This document shows positions 1 to 11,851 of a stretch of 64,000 nt of DNA, piece after piece. Position 1 is the stretch's first letter. Each line of letters starts with the position of its first letter. This DNA comes from Aphelocoma coerulescens (Eukaryota > Chordata > Aves > Passeriformes > Corvidae). The notes beneath the pieces are model-generated. The model saw only the letters and a list, made by a program, of their open reading frames with translations. It did not search any database and was not told where the DNA came from. The stretch spans positions 25,607,924 through 25,671,923 of the forward strand of contig NC_091023.1 of assembly GCF_041296385.1 (NCBI RefSeq). The letters are read 5' to 3'. The translations under genes were made by a program, and so were the position numbers.

Positions 1-339
1 GGTGCAGGATGTAAAGCACTGGGGGAAAGCTGCCAACAATAGACCCCATGGCAACAACAACTTCTGAGGGGGAGCGGGTGGCTGCACATCCCACTGCCCA
101 TTCCTTGATCTTGGTGTTCCAGCCCCAGGAGCCACGCAGCCCCGTGGGGACAAAGGCCCCCCGCTGCCGGCAGACAAAGGCAGCTCCTTCCCCCAGCACA
201 ATGCACCCGGCACGGCGGGGCTGGCACACGGCACAGCTGCACCCCACACCCCAGAACCCCCGCACCCACTCCGGGGCACCTGGAGGGGTGGCTGGGCAGG
301 AGCAGGGGGCTGCAGGGCGTTGGAATGCAGGGGAGCCCA

Positions 340-505
340 TGGGGGTCCTGTCCCAGTTAGAACAGCCGTGGTGCTCATCAGGGTCCCATCCCAGCTGTCG
401 AGGCCCATGGTGTCATGGGGGGTCCTGTCCCAGTTAGCACGGATCATGATGCCCATCAGGGTGCCCATTGGGATCCCATCCCAGTTGGCACGGCCCATGA
501 TCAGC
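340..505. repeat. Degenerate tandem repeat, ~77-bp period
   Basis: The block 'gggtcctgtcccagttag' at about 342 recurs about 77 bases later at 419, followed each time by 'catcagggt' and a 'cccatcccag' run. Inside the unit, 'cccatcccagttggcacgg'-like sub-units recur. Two imperfect copies are seen. The frames read across it are by-products of the repeat. Confidence 0.6.
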
Positions 506-629
506 ATCCTGGGGACATCACCAGCAGCATCCTGAGCAAAGGCACAGCCGATCCCTCACTCGTCCCCCCGCCCCCACCATCTCCTCCCTGCCCTCCCCTG
601 TGGGAGCTATTTTTAGCTTTTGGGGGCCT

Positions 630-1135
630 GCTGTTGCATCTCCCCCGCTTTGTCACCGAGCACAAACCATGGGGTTCAAACCACATTTCCCTCGTTGCAT
701 TAGCAAGAAGCGGAGTAATTTTGACTCAATTTTTGCATGCAAAGGTCACCATTAAAAAGTCATCATTCAGCTGCTCCCAGGGCTGGGTCGTGCCTGTGCT
801 GTCATTAGAGCAGAACTTCAGGAGGTTCTGCCTGAAACGAGTGGGTATTTTTAGCTGACAGTATCAGAGAGGGAGCTGGGGGTGCGTGGGGAGATAAGGG
901 CATGGTTTAGATTTCTGCCTTTACGCTCACTGTCACATTCAAAAAAATAAATCATAATTTTGATTTTCCACCTCCCTGAGGGAGAGATTGACAAGAGCAT
1001 CCAGTGCTCGTAATTGGATCATTCCTCTGGGAAAGTTGGCTCCTTCGCTGAAATCCTTACATGCTCTAAGGAAAATTGCTCTCAACGTTATTGAAAATAT
1101 TTTAGGAGACTGAAGATTGCGGGGCCTTTCCAATT
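630..1135. promoter_or_regulatory. Candidate conserved noncoding element
   Basis: AT-rich, without recognised repeats. It contains a perfect 12-base palindrome at 732-743 (TTTGCATGCAAA, two overlapping POU-octamer-like halves) that runs into AAAGGTCA, a nuclear-receptor-type half site, and further on a 'gtaattggatcatt' stretch. No coherent reading frame is present. The regulatory role is inferred from base composition and motifs only. Confidence 0.3.
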
Positions 1136-1621
1136 CGAGTGCTCCGGTCAGTCATGCCAAAGGAAGACAATAATGGGAACCAAATCTGGAGAGCATTGCA
1201 CTTAATTGGAGCCCGATCCTGTGGGCTTGGAAAGCCCAGGACCCCCGGGGGCTCCGAGCCCTCCTCTGTGGGGACTTGCAGGAAGGGGCCGTTCGGACGC
1301 GTTCCAAAAGAGATGCCTGAAATAAATTCTTGAAAATCTTCATTGTTTTTTTTTTTTTTGATGATGAAAAATTCGAGTGTTTTGACTCGGGTAAGTGCTG
1401 GAGAACGGGGCTGCAAGAGGCTGGTGCAAAACCTCTCCTGTACAATACTTTTCCCAGCTGCTGCAGGATTTTGGAGACAAAGCTTTGGGATGTGTTTGAG
1501 CAGTGGTTTGCAGCCCGTTTGCCTGCTCAGGGTGATGAAGTTCCTTGTAGAGACTCTGTGTCATCCTCACCCTCCAACTGAAGGACGCTGAAGCCAGGTG
1601 GGGATCGGGCTCTTCTCAGAG

Positions 1622-1878
1622 GGAACAAGTGACAGGACAGGAAACAACCTCAAGTTGCACTAGGGGAGGTTTAGGTTGGATATTAGGGAAAAACTCTTTG
1701 TGGAAAGGGTTGTCAAGGCCTGGAACAGGGAAGTGGTGGAATCCCCATCCCTGGAGGGATTTAACAGCCCTGGGGCTGTGGCACTTGGGGACATGGGTTA
1801 GTGGTCTTGGCACTGCTGAAGGAATGGCTGGACTCGATCTTAGAGAGCTTTTCCAACCTAAGGGACTCTGGGATTCTG
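1622..1878 (+). mobile_element. CR1 LINE fragment, 3' end
   Basis: Reads 'gaggtttaggttggatatta', then 'gtggtggaatccccatccct', then 'cacttggggacatgggttag', and ends in 'cttttccaaccta' and 'gggattctg'. This is the classic CR1 3' end in plus orientation. It is 5'-truncated and carries no coding part of the reverse transcriptase. Confidence 0.92.
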
Positions 1879-1879
1879 T

Positions 1880-3650
1880 CGGCACCCGGCGCTGTGGGGG
1901 CTGTGTTGGGGACTCTCCATCATTCCCAGTGGAAGCAGTGGTGGCATGCACAGTTTTACCCAGCTCACTTTTGGAGGACGAGGCTAAAAGGGAAGGTTTT
2001 GATGAGATATAGCCTTCCCTGCCTCCACATAAATGAATTGCACAGTTTAATAAACTAACAGGTGGTTCCACTTCAGAGCGAGCAGATGTTACCCTGAACG
2101 AGCCGAGTCCCCCTTCGCCATACCCTCGTCCCCCAGCTATTCCTTCCTTTCTATCTTCCCCTTTCTCCTCACCTCCTCCCTTTCCCCTTTTTCTCCCTCT
2201 GATTTATGAGCAGCTCCAATATGAAATGTTTTGTCTGGGCTCTATGAATATTGATGCTGGGGCTGTGCTGATTTGAGCTGTGTTCATAACTTCCTGTGTT
2301 TCCTGGGAGCATCCCTTGTCCCCAGCTCCGGTGCTGCTCTTCCATCCCAATTTATTCCAAGGAGTTTTCGGGAGGCAGCCCCATTTGTTAAAGCTGCCTC
2401 TTGCCTGCACATTTGTCTTGGATTATCTCCCGAGGAGAAGACGATAAGTACTTACACAAACCTACGCCGAAATTAAACACACAAAACAAATGAGCCTGGC
2501 GTGTTCACATTCTTTCATTTCCAGGGATAATGCCCGGGAGGAAACACTTGTGTGACCGCAGATGGAGGATGGGTTGGGAGCCCCAGGAGGATCTGGGCTG
2601 CCCTCTTTAGAGGAAAGCTCTCCCCTACTTCCCATATGGAGAGAAAAAATGATAGCTCTGCTAATGGCTGGGGCATGGCTGGGCACCGAAGGGAAGGAGG
2701 AGGTAGCTGGGGATGGAGGGAAGACTGGAAAATAATAGTGGGAAATGTTTTGATAAGAAGCGTTGTGGTCTTATACAAATATTCCAACACTTCTGGAGCC
2801 CATTTATGCCTCAATTGAACCCAGATGACAGCAAGCTGTTTGCATGGGCTGGAATGTGCCTCCAACAGACACCCAGTTCTCCAGGCTGGGGACCCAGGGG
2901 GGAACATGGGGGCAGCCCTGGGTGGCTCATTCCCCCCTCGCCTCGTCCAGAGCCCCAAACATCTCTGTCCGACCATGGCTGGGCACTCCCGCTCCCCTGG
3001 GAGCCACCTGCAGTCACTCACATCCCTCCTGTGGTAAAAGGAGAGGCCCCAAATAGGGGCACAGTCCTGGAAACTGTGAATGGCACATGGAAAGCACCAA
3101 AAGCTTTTCAAAGGTTGGAGAGGGCCCAGCCCACTCCAAAAGCCCACAGCAGCCTGGCACATCCCTGTGCCTTGGGGAACATCTAAAACAGAGCAACTGA
3201 GCATTTCCACCTCTCCCTTGGCCACCCTCCCTTTTGCCTCCTCTTTGTCTTGCAGGCACCACCATTGAAATTTCCTTTACATCCCTCCTAAGCTGCTTCT
3301 GATGTCGAGGAACATGTGGCAATAGAAAGCGTTAAACACTAATCACTGATTTCCTCCTGGAAGTTTAAAGTGTGATCCTGGTGTTTATTTTCCCTGGAGC
3401 AGCCACAGGGCTGGGAGCATCCAGCAAAGGCCACAGCACCGTTCCCTGCTGGGGTTTGGCTCTTTACCTCTGCATGGGCAAAGTCTGGAACTTGCAGTTT
3501 TAGTACAAAAGTCAGCAAGAAAATCCACTGGCACTGGAGAAGATCCATTCCTTTGTCAGCAGTCAGCACTGGCTTCTGCCTTCAGCCTCTGCAGAGCATT
3601 TGAGAAGGATGAACTCTAAACATTGCAGCACTCTGGCCATTTCTTTGCTC
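1880..3650. other. Intergenic, no gene seen
   Basis: A pyrimidine-rich tract lies at about 2106-2201 (runs of ccctttctcc type). The rest is mixed sequence. Several long minus-strand frames (for example 2515-3225) have no recognisable domain and shift composition along their length, so I treat them as chance. Confidence 0.6.
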
Positions 3651-3654
3651 CATC

Positions 3655-3866
3655 CAGGGAAAATTTCCAAGGAAAGGATTGTCCAGCCTGGCACAGCTGC
3701 CCGGGGTGGTGGTGGAGTCCCCATCCCTGGAGGGATTTAAAAGCTGTGTGGATGTGGCACTTGGGGACATGGGTTAGTGGTAGCCTTGGCAGCTCTGGGG
3801 GAATGGTTGAACTCAATCTTAGACTTTTCCAAGCTATACAATTCCATGATTTTATGATTTTGTGGG
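3655..3866 (+). mobile_element. CR1 LINE fragment, 3' end
   Basis: Plus-strand CR1 tail with 'ggtggagtccccatccctgg', 'gatgtggcacttggggacat' and 'gggttagtggtagccttgg'. It ends in 'ttccatgattttatgatttt', a decayed form of the terminal octamer repeat of CR1. About 200 bases remain. Confidence 0.92.
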
Positions 3867-4074
3867 CTGGCATTGGCCCCAGAGGCTGGGGCTTGTTGCA
3901 CAAACAGCGTTGGCTGATGCAGAGCAGCTCCTGGAGAGCATCGATAGCGATCGGCAACAGCAGGAATGAACTGGGGATGTGTAATTCCCATCCAGCAGGA
4001 ATAATCTTCAAAGTCCTGCTGGGGTGCTTTTGGACAACAGCGGAGTTTTCCCTGCTGTAAATGGGATGCGAAAG

Positions 4075-4470
4075 AATTAACTGAAGTTGGAATGTTATTG
4101 TTTGTGTCAGACTCTGTTAACCACGTTAAAACTATATATAATACTTCAATTTCCTATGTCAAAACTCTCTAATGGGCAATATTCCGAAATCAAAGTCTTA
4201 TGGAGCGGTTAATCTTCCGCACGGACAACGCCAAGTTTAAATCCAGTCCAAATGCCACTTCTCAGTCACAGCTTTAAAGGATTATAAATGATTATAATGG
4301 TATTTGTCTACTTGCCTGATACATAAGTTCACGTCAATGTTATCTCGAAAATTGACATTCGGTTTCATCTCGGAGGTGAGAGAATAAACTGTTGACTACC
4401 AGCTTCAGAGAGGAAAATGGATTAGCTCTAATGTAATTAGGGCTCCATTCACAGATGATTATTTTCGGCG
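4075..4470. promoter_or_regulatory. Candidate conserved noncoding element
   Basis: Repeat-free AT-rich block with several homeobox-type cores (gattataaatgattataatgg, gcggttaatctt, ctaatgtaattagg) and a clean start and end against GC-richer flanks. No open frame of note. It resembles the developmental enhancers found in gene deserts, but conservation was not tested. Confidence 0.35.
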
Positions 4471-4765
4471 GGCGCACAAACGGCGCTGATAAGGAGCGCG
4501 CTCAGCAGGGGCGACCAGGGGAGGCTGGGCTGGGTTTGCTCTTTATCCTGCACAGGGTGATGGGTCCCTGTGAGCAGCTCCTGCTTCAGACCTGCACGGT
4601 GTTTGTGCGGTGCCCAAAGGCAGCTGGGGCTCAAGGACTTGAATTTCCATGTGGGTGTTGATGGGGATGAAGGTTTGCTGCCAGTCTTGCTCTGACAGGC
4701 CAGGTCTCATGGGACACGGTCTCTGTTCTGGTGCCTCTCTTTTTCCTGGGTCCTGCTCAGTGTGC

Positions 4766-5035
4766 CAACACCAACACCAACATCAGTGCCAATGACAACA
4801 TCAACACCAATGCCAACACAAACACCAGCACCAGCATCAGTGCCAATGCCAACATCAACACCAAAGCCAACATCAACACCAAAGCCAACATCAACACCAA
4901 AGCCAAAATTAACGTCAACATCCACGCCAACACCAATACCAATGCCAACATCAATGCCAAAATCAATGTTGATGCCAAATCAACACCAATGTCAACATTG
5001 ATGCCATGGTCAATGCCACCACCACCACCACCACG
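4766..5035. repeat. Hexamer-derived array (AACACC/AACATC), then (CAC)n
   Basis: About 230 bases of degenerate AACACCA/AACATCA/GCCAAT hexamers, followed by a short pure (CAC)n at about 5015-5033. The unit is a multiple of three, so every frame stays open on both strands and gives Asn-Thr or Val-Gly peptides. These are not genes. Confidence 0.9.
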
Positions 5036-5089
5036 GTGGCCTGCTCCAGCTCACGGTTTTTAACTCCTTCCAGCACTCTGAACCCAGAG

Positions 5090-5470
5090 ACAACTAAAGC
5101 CACTGCACCTTTTTAATGCATTATTTGTCCATGTGACTCTTTAGCCCTTAAAAATACATGAAAGGATAAGGATTGTCCCCAGGATAATGGAACAATGGGA
5201 AGCAGCGAGAAGTTAATAAAAATAAATAAATGAATCTGTATATACTGGTGCTAATACAAATGATTTGTGAGCAGCATGAAGGATTTTGCATTATTTTCAA
5301 AAAAAGCACAAAACCCTTTTCTTTTGCATTAGAAACTCAATTTAAGTCACATGATAAATGGTGGCAAATTGAACTTTATTACAAATTCATGAAGGCAGTT
5401 TAATAAAATTGTTCTTTCTGGCCTCTGTGCTTTGAAGACAGTCCCTTCTGCCACAATGTTATTTTTTAAT
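5090..5470. promoter_or_regulatory. AT-rich candidate conserved block
   Basis: Low-GC, repeat-poor stretch with ATTATTT, AATAAATAAATGAATC and TTTGCATTA elements, sharply bounded on the right by a CpG-containing patch. Nothing coding is seen. Function is inferred only. Confidence 0.25.
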
Positions 5471-5499
5471 GTGCCACTTCAGCAGTGATGACCTGTGGC

Positions 5500-5960
5500 C
5501 TCCCTGGCCCGCGGCGTTCGGTGCCGGCAGAGCCACGCTCCGTGTCTGGCAGGATGCACTTTGGTATCGCCGGCTGTGGAAGAGCTTCTGCTGCCTTCCC
5601 ATCCCCTGGCTTGGCAGGAAAGACCCTCATGTGGAGAACTACGGGGGAATTACGGAGCGGGGATTATTTTCTGAAGACAATGCAAACTCGGAGGCATGAA
5701 TGTCCCTGCAGCGCCGCTCCGGTGCGGAGCCTTCGCCGCGGCAGCCTTGGCAGCTGGATAATGGCACAGCCAGCCCGGCCTCCAAGCCAGGCTCCAGGGA
5801 ACCATCCCAGAAAATGCTGAGACGTCTTGTTTTGGGCACTGAATTGTTCTGTTCCGGCGTCAGCCTGGCCAAGTCCTCCTTATCCCCCGCCTGCCACGCC
5901 TCAGCAAGGGGAGCTCAAGGACAGGCCTGAGGAGTTTGTCCCTCCTGTCCCCTCACCACT
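5500..5960. other. CpG-containing GC-rich patch
   Basis: Has several CpG dinucleotides (cccgcggcgttcgg, gccacgctccg, gccttcgccgcgg), unlike the AT-rich flanks. It could be a small CpG island of an unrecognised transcript. I see no matching exon, and the overlapping frames do not resemble known proteins. Confidence 0.3.
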
Positions 5961-6029
5961 GCCCTGCGCTGTCACAGTGTCCCCATCATGGAGCCACCAA
6001 AGGAGGTGACATCTGCACATCCAAATTCA

Positions 6030-6215
6030 CCTGCTATGAGGAATATTAAAACTCCCACTCCTTTGTGTGATTAACAAGAGCCATCGCACCGGCTTTTTAA
6101 CAGCATAAGAAACAGACAGATAAAAATTATTAAAATCGTTAAATAGATCTGTGCAAACAACAGAAATGCAATTTGTAGCTGAAAAATCTGCGTGTTCACT
6201 CTGGGTGTTTCTGTG
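6030..6215. promoter_or_regulatory. AT-rich candidate conserved block
   Basis: Compact block containing 'aaaattattaaaatcgttaa', 'gtgtgattaacaag' and 'gaaatgcaatttg'. It has no repeat match and no coding signal. Low confidence. Confidence 0.22.
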
Positions 6216-6639
6216 GGCAGAGCAGAGCAGAGTCTGTGCCTGCAGGAAAGGAATGCCCAGTCCTAACACAGCCCCAGCTCCAGCACTGGGCTGAGATTTC
6301 TTGCAGAGACTTTGGCAGTAAAATAACCACAGTTGCTTAGGAAAACTTTTCCTCCTCTTGCTGGATACCCCCTAAATTTAGAAGAATTTCAGATGGACAA
6401 ATTAAAAAGTACATTTGAGATAAAAATACACAGTCAGATGCAGATTTGAACTCCAGATCTAACTCCAAAACCACTTGCAGCCTGACATGGCAAAATGATT
6501 TACTGTGTTCATGATTATATCCTGTAGGTAGCAGCTCTGCAAGTGGGAAATAATTCAGGCAGGGATGTGGAAAGAGAATAACTTTTCTTCTGAGTGCAGG
6601 ACTTCAAGAGCAGCGGCACAAAGCCAAAGCCCCACAGTT

Positions 6640-6965
6640 TCCAGTACTTGAAGGGAGCTTATAAGAAAGAAGGAAAGCCACTTTTTACACAGGCAGATAG
6701 TGATAGAATAAGGGGGAATGGCCTTAAAATGAAGGGAGTGAGATTTGGATTAGATGATAGGGAGAAATCCCTCCCTGGGAGGGTGGGCAGGCCCTGGCAC
6801 AGGGTGCCCAGAGCAGCTGTGGCTGCCCCTGGATCCCTGGCAGTGTCCAAGGCCAGGCTGGCTGGGAGCAGCCTGGGACAGTGGGAGGTGTCCCTGCCAT
6901 GGCAAGGGTGGCACTGGATGGGCTTTAAGGCTCCTTCCAAACCAAACCAGTCTGGGATTCTGAGC
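6640..6965 (+). mobile_element. CR1 LINE fragment, songbird-type 3' end
   Basis: Starts near 'taagaaagaaggaaagccac', continues through 'gataatgaataaggggga'-like text, 'ccctccctgggagggtgg', 'ggccctggcacagggtgccc' and 'ggcagtgtccaaggccaggc', and ends 'ccaaaccaaaccagtctggg'. This is the longest class of CR1 tail in the window. Confidence 0.92.
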
Positions 6966-7105
6966 AATTCCAGCAGCAATTCCATCAGAGGCTGCTCCGT
7001 GGGACGGAGGAGGTGCAGGTCCCTTTGGCACCCCTCAAGCTCCTGGGATGAAACCTCTGCCCAGTGACTGTGGGGTATTAAAGAATTAACCAGCAGCTGT
7101 GCAGG

Positions 7106-7157
7106 GTGGTGATGATGATGATGGTACTGATGATGACAATGATGATGATGATGACAT
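7106..7157. repeat. (GAT)n microsatellite
   Basis: Interrupted GAT/GAC trinucleotide run (gatgatgatgatggtactgatgatgac...), about 17 units. Confidence 0.9.
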
Positions 7158-7699
7158 GCATTTGGGATCCTGACCCCTCAGAGAGCTTTTTCACTGTTGT
7201 GCACTGAAAATGATATAACCATATATAAAATAAACTCTCCTACCCCCTCCCTCCACACGCCAGGAAACGTTCTGTGAGGGCCCTTCATAAATAGCCTGTC
7301 CCACCTTCTCAGATTTAATTATAAAAATACTTGAAACACAATAGTCCTTCTCATGCAGGGCTCATTTTCTAATTGAGTTTTGATATGGATATGCACCCAG
7401 GAGACCCTCGGCTGATGCACACAACAGATGGAGGGACCGAGCCCTCTCTCCCCTCTCCCTGAAGCAAAGTCACAGCAGGAGGATGTGTCAGATGTCCAGG
7501 CTCGTCTCTCCAGCCCCGCCTGCCCAGCAGAGATGGAGCTTGTTCAGGTGCAATGGACTGGCCCTGAAATGTCCCCGCAGTGGCCAAGGGGGAATGGGGA
7601 CAGAGTGGGGGTTCCTGGGCACTGCAGCACCCACTCCTCCCTGGGAACAATGTCCTTAAGCCTCTGTGCGAGACCTGTCACTGACACTTCCCTGCCTGG

Positions 7700-8015
7700 T
7701 TAGGCTACACTGGCAAAATTAATTCTGAGCAAAGGTTCAAACACTAAATTAGAAGCTGAGCCAAGCGGAGCGAGGAGTCCCTGACTCGCGCCGGCGCGGT
7801 GCTGGTGGGCAGCACATCAAGGGGGGGATGACACCCCGGTGATGAATTACTCACTCCTCTAACATTGCCCAGCTGGAGTGGCTGGAGCAAGCCTTAATTT
7901 ACTATTTATAAACCTCTGCAGCTGTATTTTCCTAGGCAGAGCAGCTGGCTCGTTGCGGGAGTGTGAAGGAGAGGATGTTAACAGGTTGGCTGGCCGGACT
8001 CTGGAGAGCGTTTGC
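7700..8015. promoter_or_regulatory. Candidate regulatory block with CpG core
   Basis: AT-rich ends ('gcaaaattaattctgagc', 'gccttaatttactatttata') flank a CpG-rich centre ('gactcgcgccggcgcgg'). No frame is convincing. Possible enhancer or small CpG island. Confidence 0.25.
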
Positions 8016-8443
8016 AGCGGCACAGGGAAGGGGTTCATGTGCAGGACAGCACTGAAAATCCTCCTCCAGCCAGGCCAGGGCTGCAAACCCCCCGGGGCCA
8101 GGCTGGAGAGGGGATCTGGACAGTTACTGGTTAAAGATGATATTCCTGTGATGATTATGGTGAGAAAACAGCTCAGGAAGGCTGAGCCCAGGGCTGGGGG
8201 TGCCAGCCTGGTACCCTCCATGTGAATGGGGGAAAACCCCTCATTTTGTCACCCTCACTGTCCTGCTGAACCCCAGCCTGGGCAGCCTCTCCCCATCCTT
8301 CTCCTGCTCTCCCACCTCACTCACTCCTGTAGCACTTAACCCCAGCAGGGACTCGTGGGACTGGGAGCTCCCACACACCTGGCCTGCCCCACTGGGGAAA
8401 ACCCCTCAGAGGAGCAGCAAAACCCAGTAGAAATAGAGGCAAA

Positions 8444-8455
8444 CCCCCCCCCCCC
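8444..8455. repeat. Poly-C run
   Basis: Twelve consecutive C residues. Confidence 0.95.
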
Positions 8456-8554
8456 ACGGCCCTTCCCTGTGTCAGAGCCACCTGAGGGTGTGCAACTGCT
8501 GAGCTTTGTGCTGGGTGACACATCCCCACGCTCTGCATAGGCTTCTCCCGCCGC

Positions 8555-8800
8555 TCCTAATGCAAACATTTAATTTTGATGATTTATAGCACAGCTATAA
8601 AAAAACTCTGGATTACGCTTTGGAGTCGAGGTCTCAGCTCGAGAGCGCATTTTTATAGAGTCAGCATCTCTGTTTTTAAAAGTTATACTTCAATATTAAA
8701 TATGACTTTTTTTTTCAGCAAGTCAATAAAATCCCTTTAGAGCAGATAATAAACTCATTTCTTCTGGGCTGGCTGTTGTTTCTAGCATGGGTCATATCCT
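8555..8800. promoter_or_regulatory. Candidate conserved noncoding element
   Basis: AT-rich, repeat-free block with ATGCAAAC (octamer-like), 'catttaattttgatgattta', paired TCGAG/CTCGAG words around 8624-8645 and a TATA-rich second half. Enhancer-like by composition only. Confidence 0.3.
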
Positions 8801-9394
8801 GAAGCCTTTAAGGCTGTGCTTTAGCCTCTCTGATGAGGAATTTTGAGTTCAAACCCTCCCAGGCACTGCCCGAGCAGGCACAGACCCCCAAACCAAGCCT
8901 TCCCTCAGCCAGGCTCTGTTCCTCAGTGCAGTGTGGTTTGCAGAAGAAACCACCAAGGTCTGGCATAATAAGCTCTCCAAGCTCCCATCCCTCTCCCATG
9001 GCTGCTCCTGGGCCTAAAACCCCGCCTAGCCCAAGGAGCAGCAAGAGAGAGGGAGTTATGGACTGTGGGGTCCTGCCTTGCCTGGGCTGAGCCTGTTCCT
9101 GCAGCTGCTGATGCTCACCCTTGTCCCAGGGCATCCCCACCCCATCCTCACCCCATCCCCTATCCAACCCTTCCCCATCCCCTCTCTGCCGTGCCTGGCA
9201 GCAGAGCTGGGCTGGGAATGGGGCTGGGATGCAGCCCAGAGCTCCCTGCACCAGGATCGTGGCCCTGGACTGCAGAGAGATGCCCATGGTGGGGCAGTTG
9301 ATGGTACCAGTCCCTGCAGGAGGCAATCCCATGTCTGGGAGCGGATGGAATCACTGTGGAAGTGCTGCTCAATAGAACACAACTTGTGCCTTTA

Positions 9395-9870
9395 AGGGCA
9401 GACAAGTGTTTTATGTTTTTACAGCTCTCAGAATTACCCTGTAATCTTATTTATTTTCTAATACAAGTTTCTGTGGAAAAGGGTATCACAAGATAAATAG
9501 AAATTAACTGATTATGAGGATTGTCATTCTTTAAGTACATATTTATCAGGCCATTTGCTCATTCTCTTCTAATATCTTGACATAAGAGTGTCAAATTAAA
9601 CACTCCCCAGATGAGGATAATACCCAGCACTTTTGTAGCTTTCCTATCTGATTTGCAAAGCTTTCTTCTCCACAAATGCACTTGAAGTTGGTGCTTTACA
9701 GGGCTTGATAGAATTCATTTCGGGATTAATAAGTCCTCTCTGAACCATTTAACAAAATCTCTGCAGCATCCTCGTCTTGAATGGGGAATAGATTCCAAAG
9801 AGCGCTTTAATTAATTTGTCTAATTAATGGAGGGAAATGGAAGTTGGTTCTTTGCTGCAAATTGGTTCAT
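9395..9870. promoter_or_regulatory. Candidate conserved noncoding element
   Basis: About 475 bases, low GC and free of recognised repeats. Contains 'ttaattaatttgtctaatta' near 9806 (two TAATTA homeodomain cores), GATAA words and 'aatttgtctaattaatgg'. No open frame. Among the better enhancer candidates in the first 10 kb. Confidence 0.35.
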
Positions 9871-10119
9871 GTTCACGGCAGCAAATGTCAGCTCAGTTCC
9901 AGGGGTGGCCCAGCCCCAGCTCCCAGCACACGGGGTTATCTGGGGGGGTTCAGCTGTACACGGAATTCGGCGTCTGGGCCCACGTGAGGCTCTAATTACT
10001 TTTGCCACGTTGCCTTTGTGCAGTCATTCATCCCCAGCCCGTCCTTATCTTGTCATCCCCGGTGTCATTAGCGATGTTCAAATGCATTAGTGACCGAAGG
10101 CAGGTTGGGCAGGCAGCGA

Positions 10120-10370
10120 TTAGAGCGGCGGGGCCTGAGTGATGTTTGAAATATTGGAATTGTTCTGCTCATTTCTATCCAAACAGGAGAGGGAGGCGTC
10201 GGCGGCCAGCCCGGTGCTGCTCCGAGGGGGAAGCGCTTCCCGCTTTCATCGCGGCGCGATCGCTCTCCCAATTACTCTCCCAATTACTCTCCCAATTAAC
10301 CTGGCGCACCGGGGCTCCGGGGCCGCGGTGTCCGGTGAAACGGGACACGCGGTGCCAGGGCTGCAAAGCT
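10120..10370. other. CpG-rich patch with a three-fold CCAATTA repeat
   Basis: The GC-rich stretch (ggaggcgtcggcggccagcc, catcgcggcgcgatcgctc) includes three exact copies of the 12-mer CTCTCCCAATTA at 10263-10298, each carrying a CCAAT core overlapping AATTA. Promoter-like composition, but no exon is recognised beside it. Confidence 0.35.
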
Positions 10371-10508
10371 TTGTTTGAACAAGGAATGTGCTCAGGGAAG
10401 CAGCGTTTCCCCCCCTTCAGGGCTCCCTAAAAGCTGCTTCTGCTGCTGCCAGGGTGTGTCTGCACACCCAGCACCTCCAAATGCACCCCAGCCTCGCCGT
10501 GTGACTGA

Positions 10509-10770
10509 TCCCAGAATGGTTGGGTGGGAGAGAACCTTGAAGCCCATCCAGTGCCACCCCTTGCCATGGCAGGGATACCTCCCACTGTCCCAGGCTGCTC
10601 CAAGCCCCAATGTCCAGCCTGGCCTTGGGCACTGCCAGGGATCCAGGGGCAGCCCCAGCTGCTCTGGGCACCCTGTGCCAGAGCCTGCCCACCCTCCCAG
10701 GGAGGGTTCTCCCAATATCCCATCCATCCCTGCCCTCTGGCACATTCACGTGCAGCTGTGGCAAGCCCTG
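10509..10770 (-). mobile_element. CR1 LINE fragment
   Basis: Minus-oriented tail: 'gaatggttgggtgggagaga' at the 3' terminus, then 'ccttgccatggcagggatac' and 'gccagcctggccttgggcac'-like text, out to 'cctcccagggagggttctcc'. Same subfamily as the copy at 6640. Confidence 0.9.
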
Positions 10771-11259
10771 CTCAGCTCAGCATCCTCTTCAAGAGATGTT
10801 GTGGTGGAGGAGGAGGAGGCCTCAAGGGCTGGGCGTGGAGAAGAGCTCAGGAGACCACACTGGATGTGCAATCCCACGAGGAAATGGAGCTTTCCAGGCT
10901 GAAGGACATCCCTAACTCAAGAACAAATCTGTGGAGTGTCTATGGACAGAGTTTGTGGTGTTCTGATTTCTGTGGTGTGCAGTAGTCCTGCAGCACCTGT
11001 ACAGACACCGGGGAGTGTGGGGGAAGGAAGGGGAAGCAGCCTTGGGGGCTTTGGATCAGGCTCAAGTTTATGGAATGGATTCTATCCCATGGCTGCCTAA
11101 ATACAGAGCATTCTCCTGCCCCAAACTCACAGTGAAATCCCTGCAGTAGGAATTCTGTGCTCCTTGCTGGCTCCCACGGCAAATTAAATCAAATGCTTGG
11201 ACAATTAGTACAATCCTCATGTCAAGGGAACAGCCTCCAGACACAGCAAACACACTGGA

Positions 11260-11705
11260 TGTCTGATAGATCTGAAAAATCTTTATAGTCAAGATATTTT
11301 ACACTGAGCCACATTGATTTCCCGTCCATTTTTTTTTATATCAGTGTGTGCAACACCAGTCCAGCAAGGAATACAATAAATACCAGCAGTGATTTATCCA
11401 AATGGCATTCAGCAGGCACTTTGCAGTCACTCAGTTCACAGCCTCAGCATAAATAAATCAACACGCAAACAAAAGCCAGCACGTAAATCCCATGTACAAC
11501 TTGCACCCTTCTTGGGATGGAAAATCCAAGGGGAAAACAGAGCCAGCATGAGCTGTTCCTGCTGGAGAAGCTGCACATCTGGCTCCCCTTGCTCAGTTAA
11601 GAATTTGCTTTTCTCCTTTCATTAATTTTTGCAAAGATATTCCAGCGTTTCATCTGCCAGTCCTAATAGCAAAGGGCCTTTTTCGCCCATGCATTACCCG
11701 GGCCC
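11260..11705. promoter_or_regulatory. AT-rich candidate conserved blocks
   Basis: Two AT-rich parts (about 11260-11470 and 11595-11705) with 'aatctttatagtcaagatat', 'gtgatttatccaaatggc' and 'tttcattaatttttgcaaag'. Nothing coding; regulatory role uncertain. Confidence 0.22.
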
Positions 11706-11851
11706 TGTCTCCTGGAAACTCAGATGAGACCAGGCAGGAGCAGCTCCAAAGAGGCACAGAAATGTTCTTTGCTTAGAGTCTGGCGGATGGAAAGGGGCAG
11801 GAAGAGATGGGAAGGAGGAATGGGAAGGCTGGAAATTAAAAATACTGATAC

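Noticed and set aside
2515..3225. 236-residue minus frame
   Set aside because: No domain, no splice context, drifting composition, and overlapped by long plus frames.
4707..5063. Overlapping frames with Asn-Thr and Val-Gly repeats
   Set aside because: By-products of a hexamer array on both strands.
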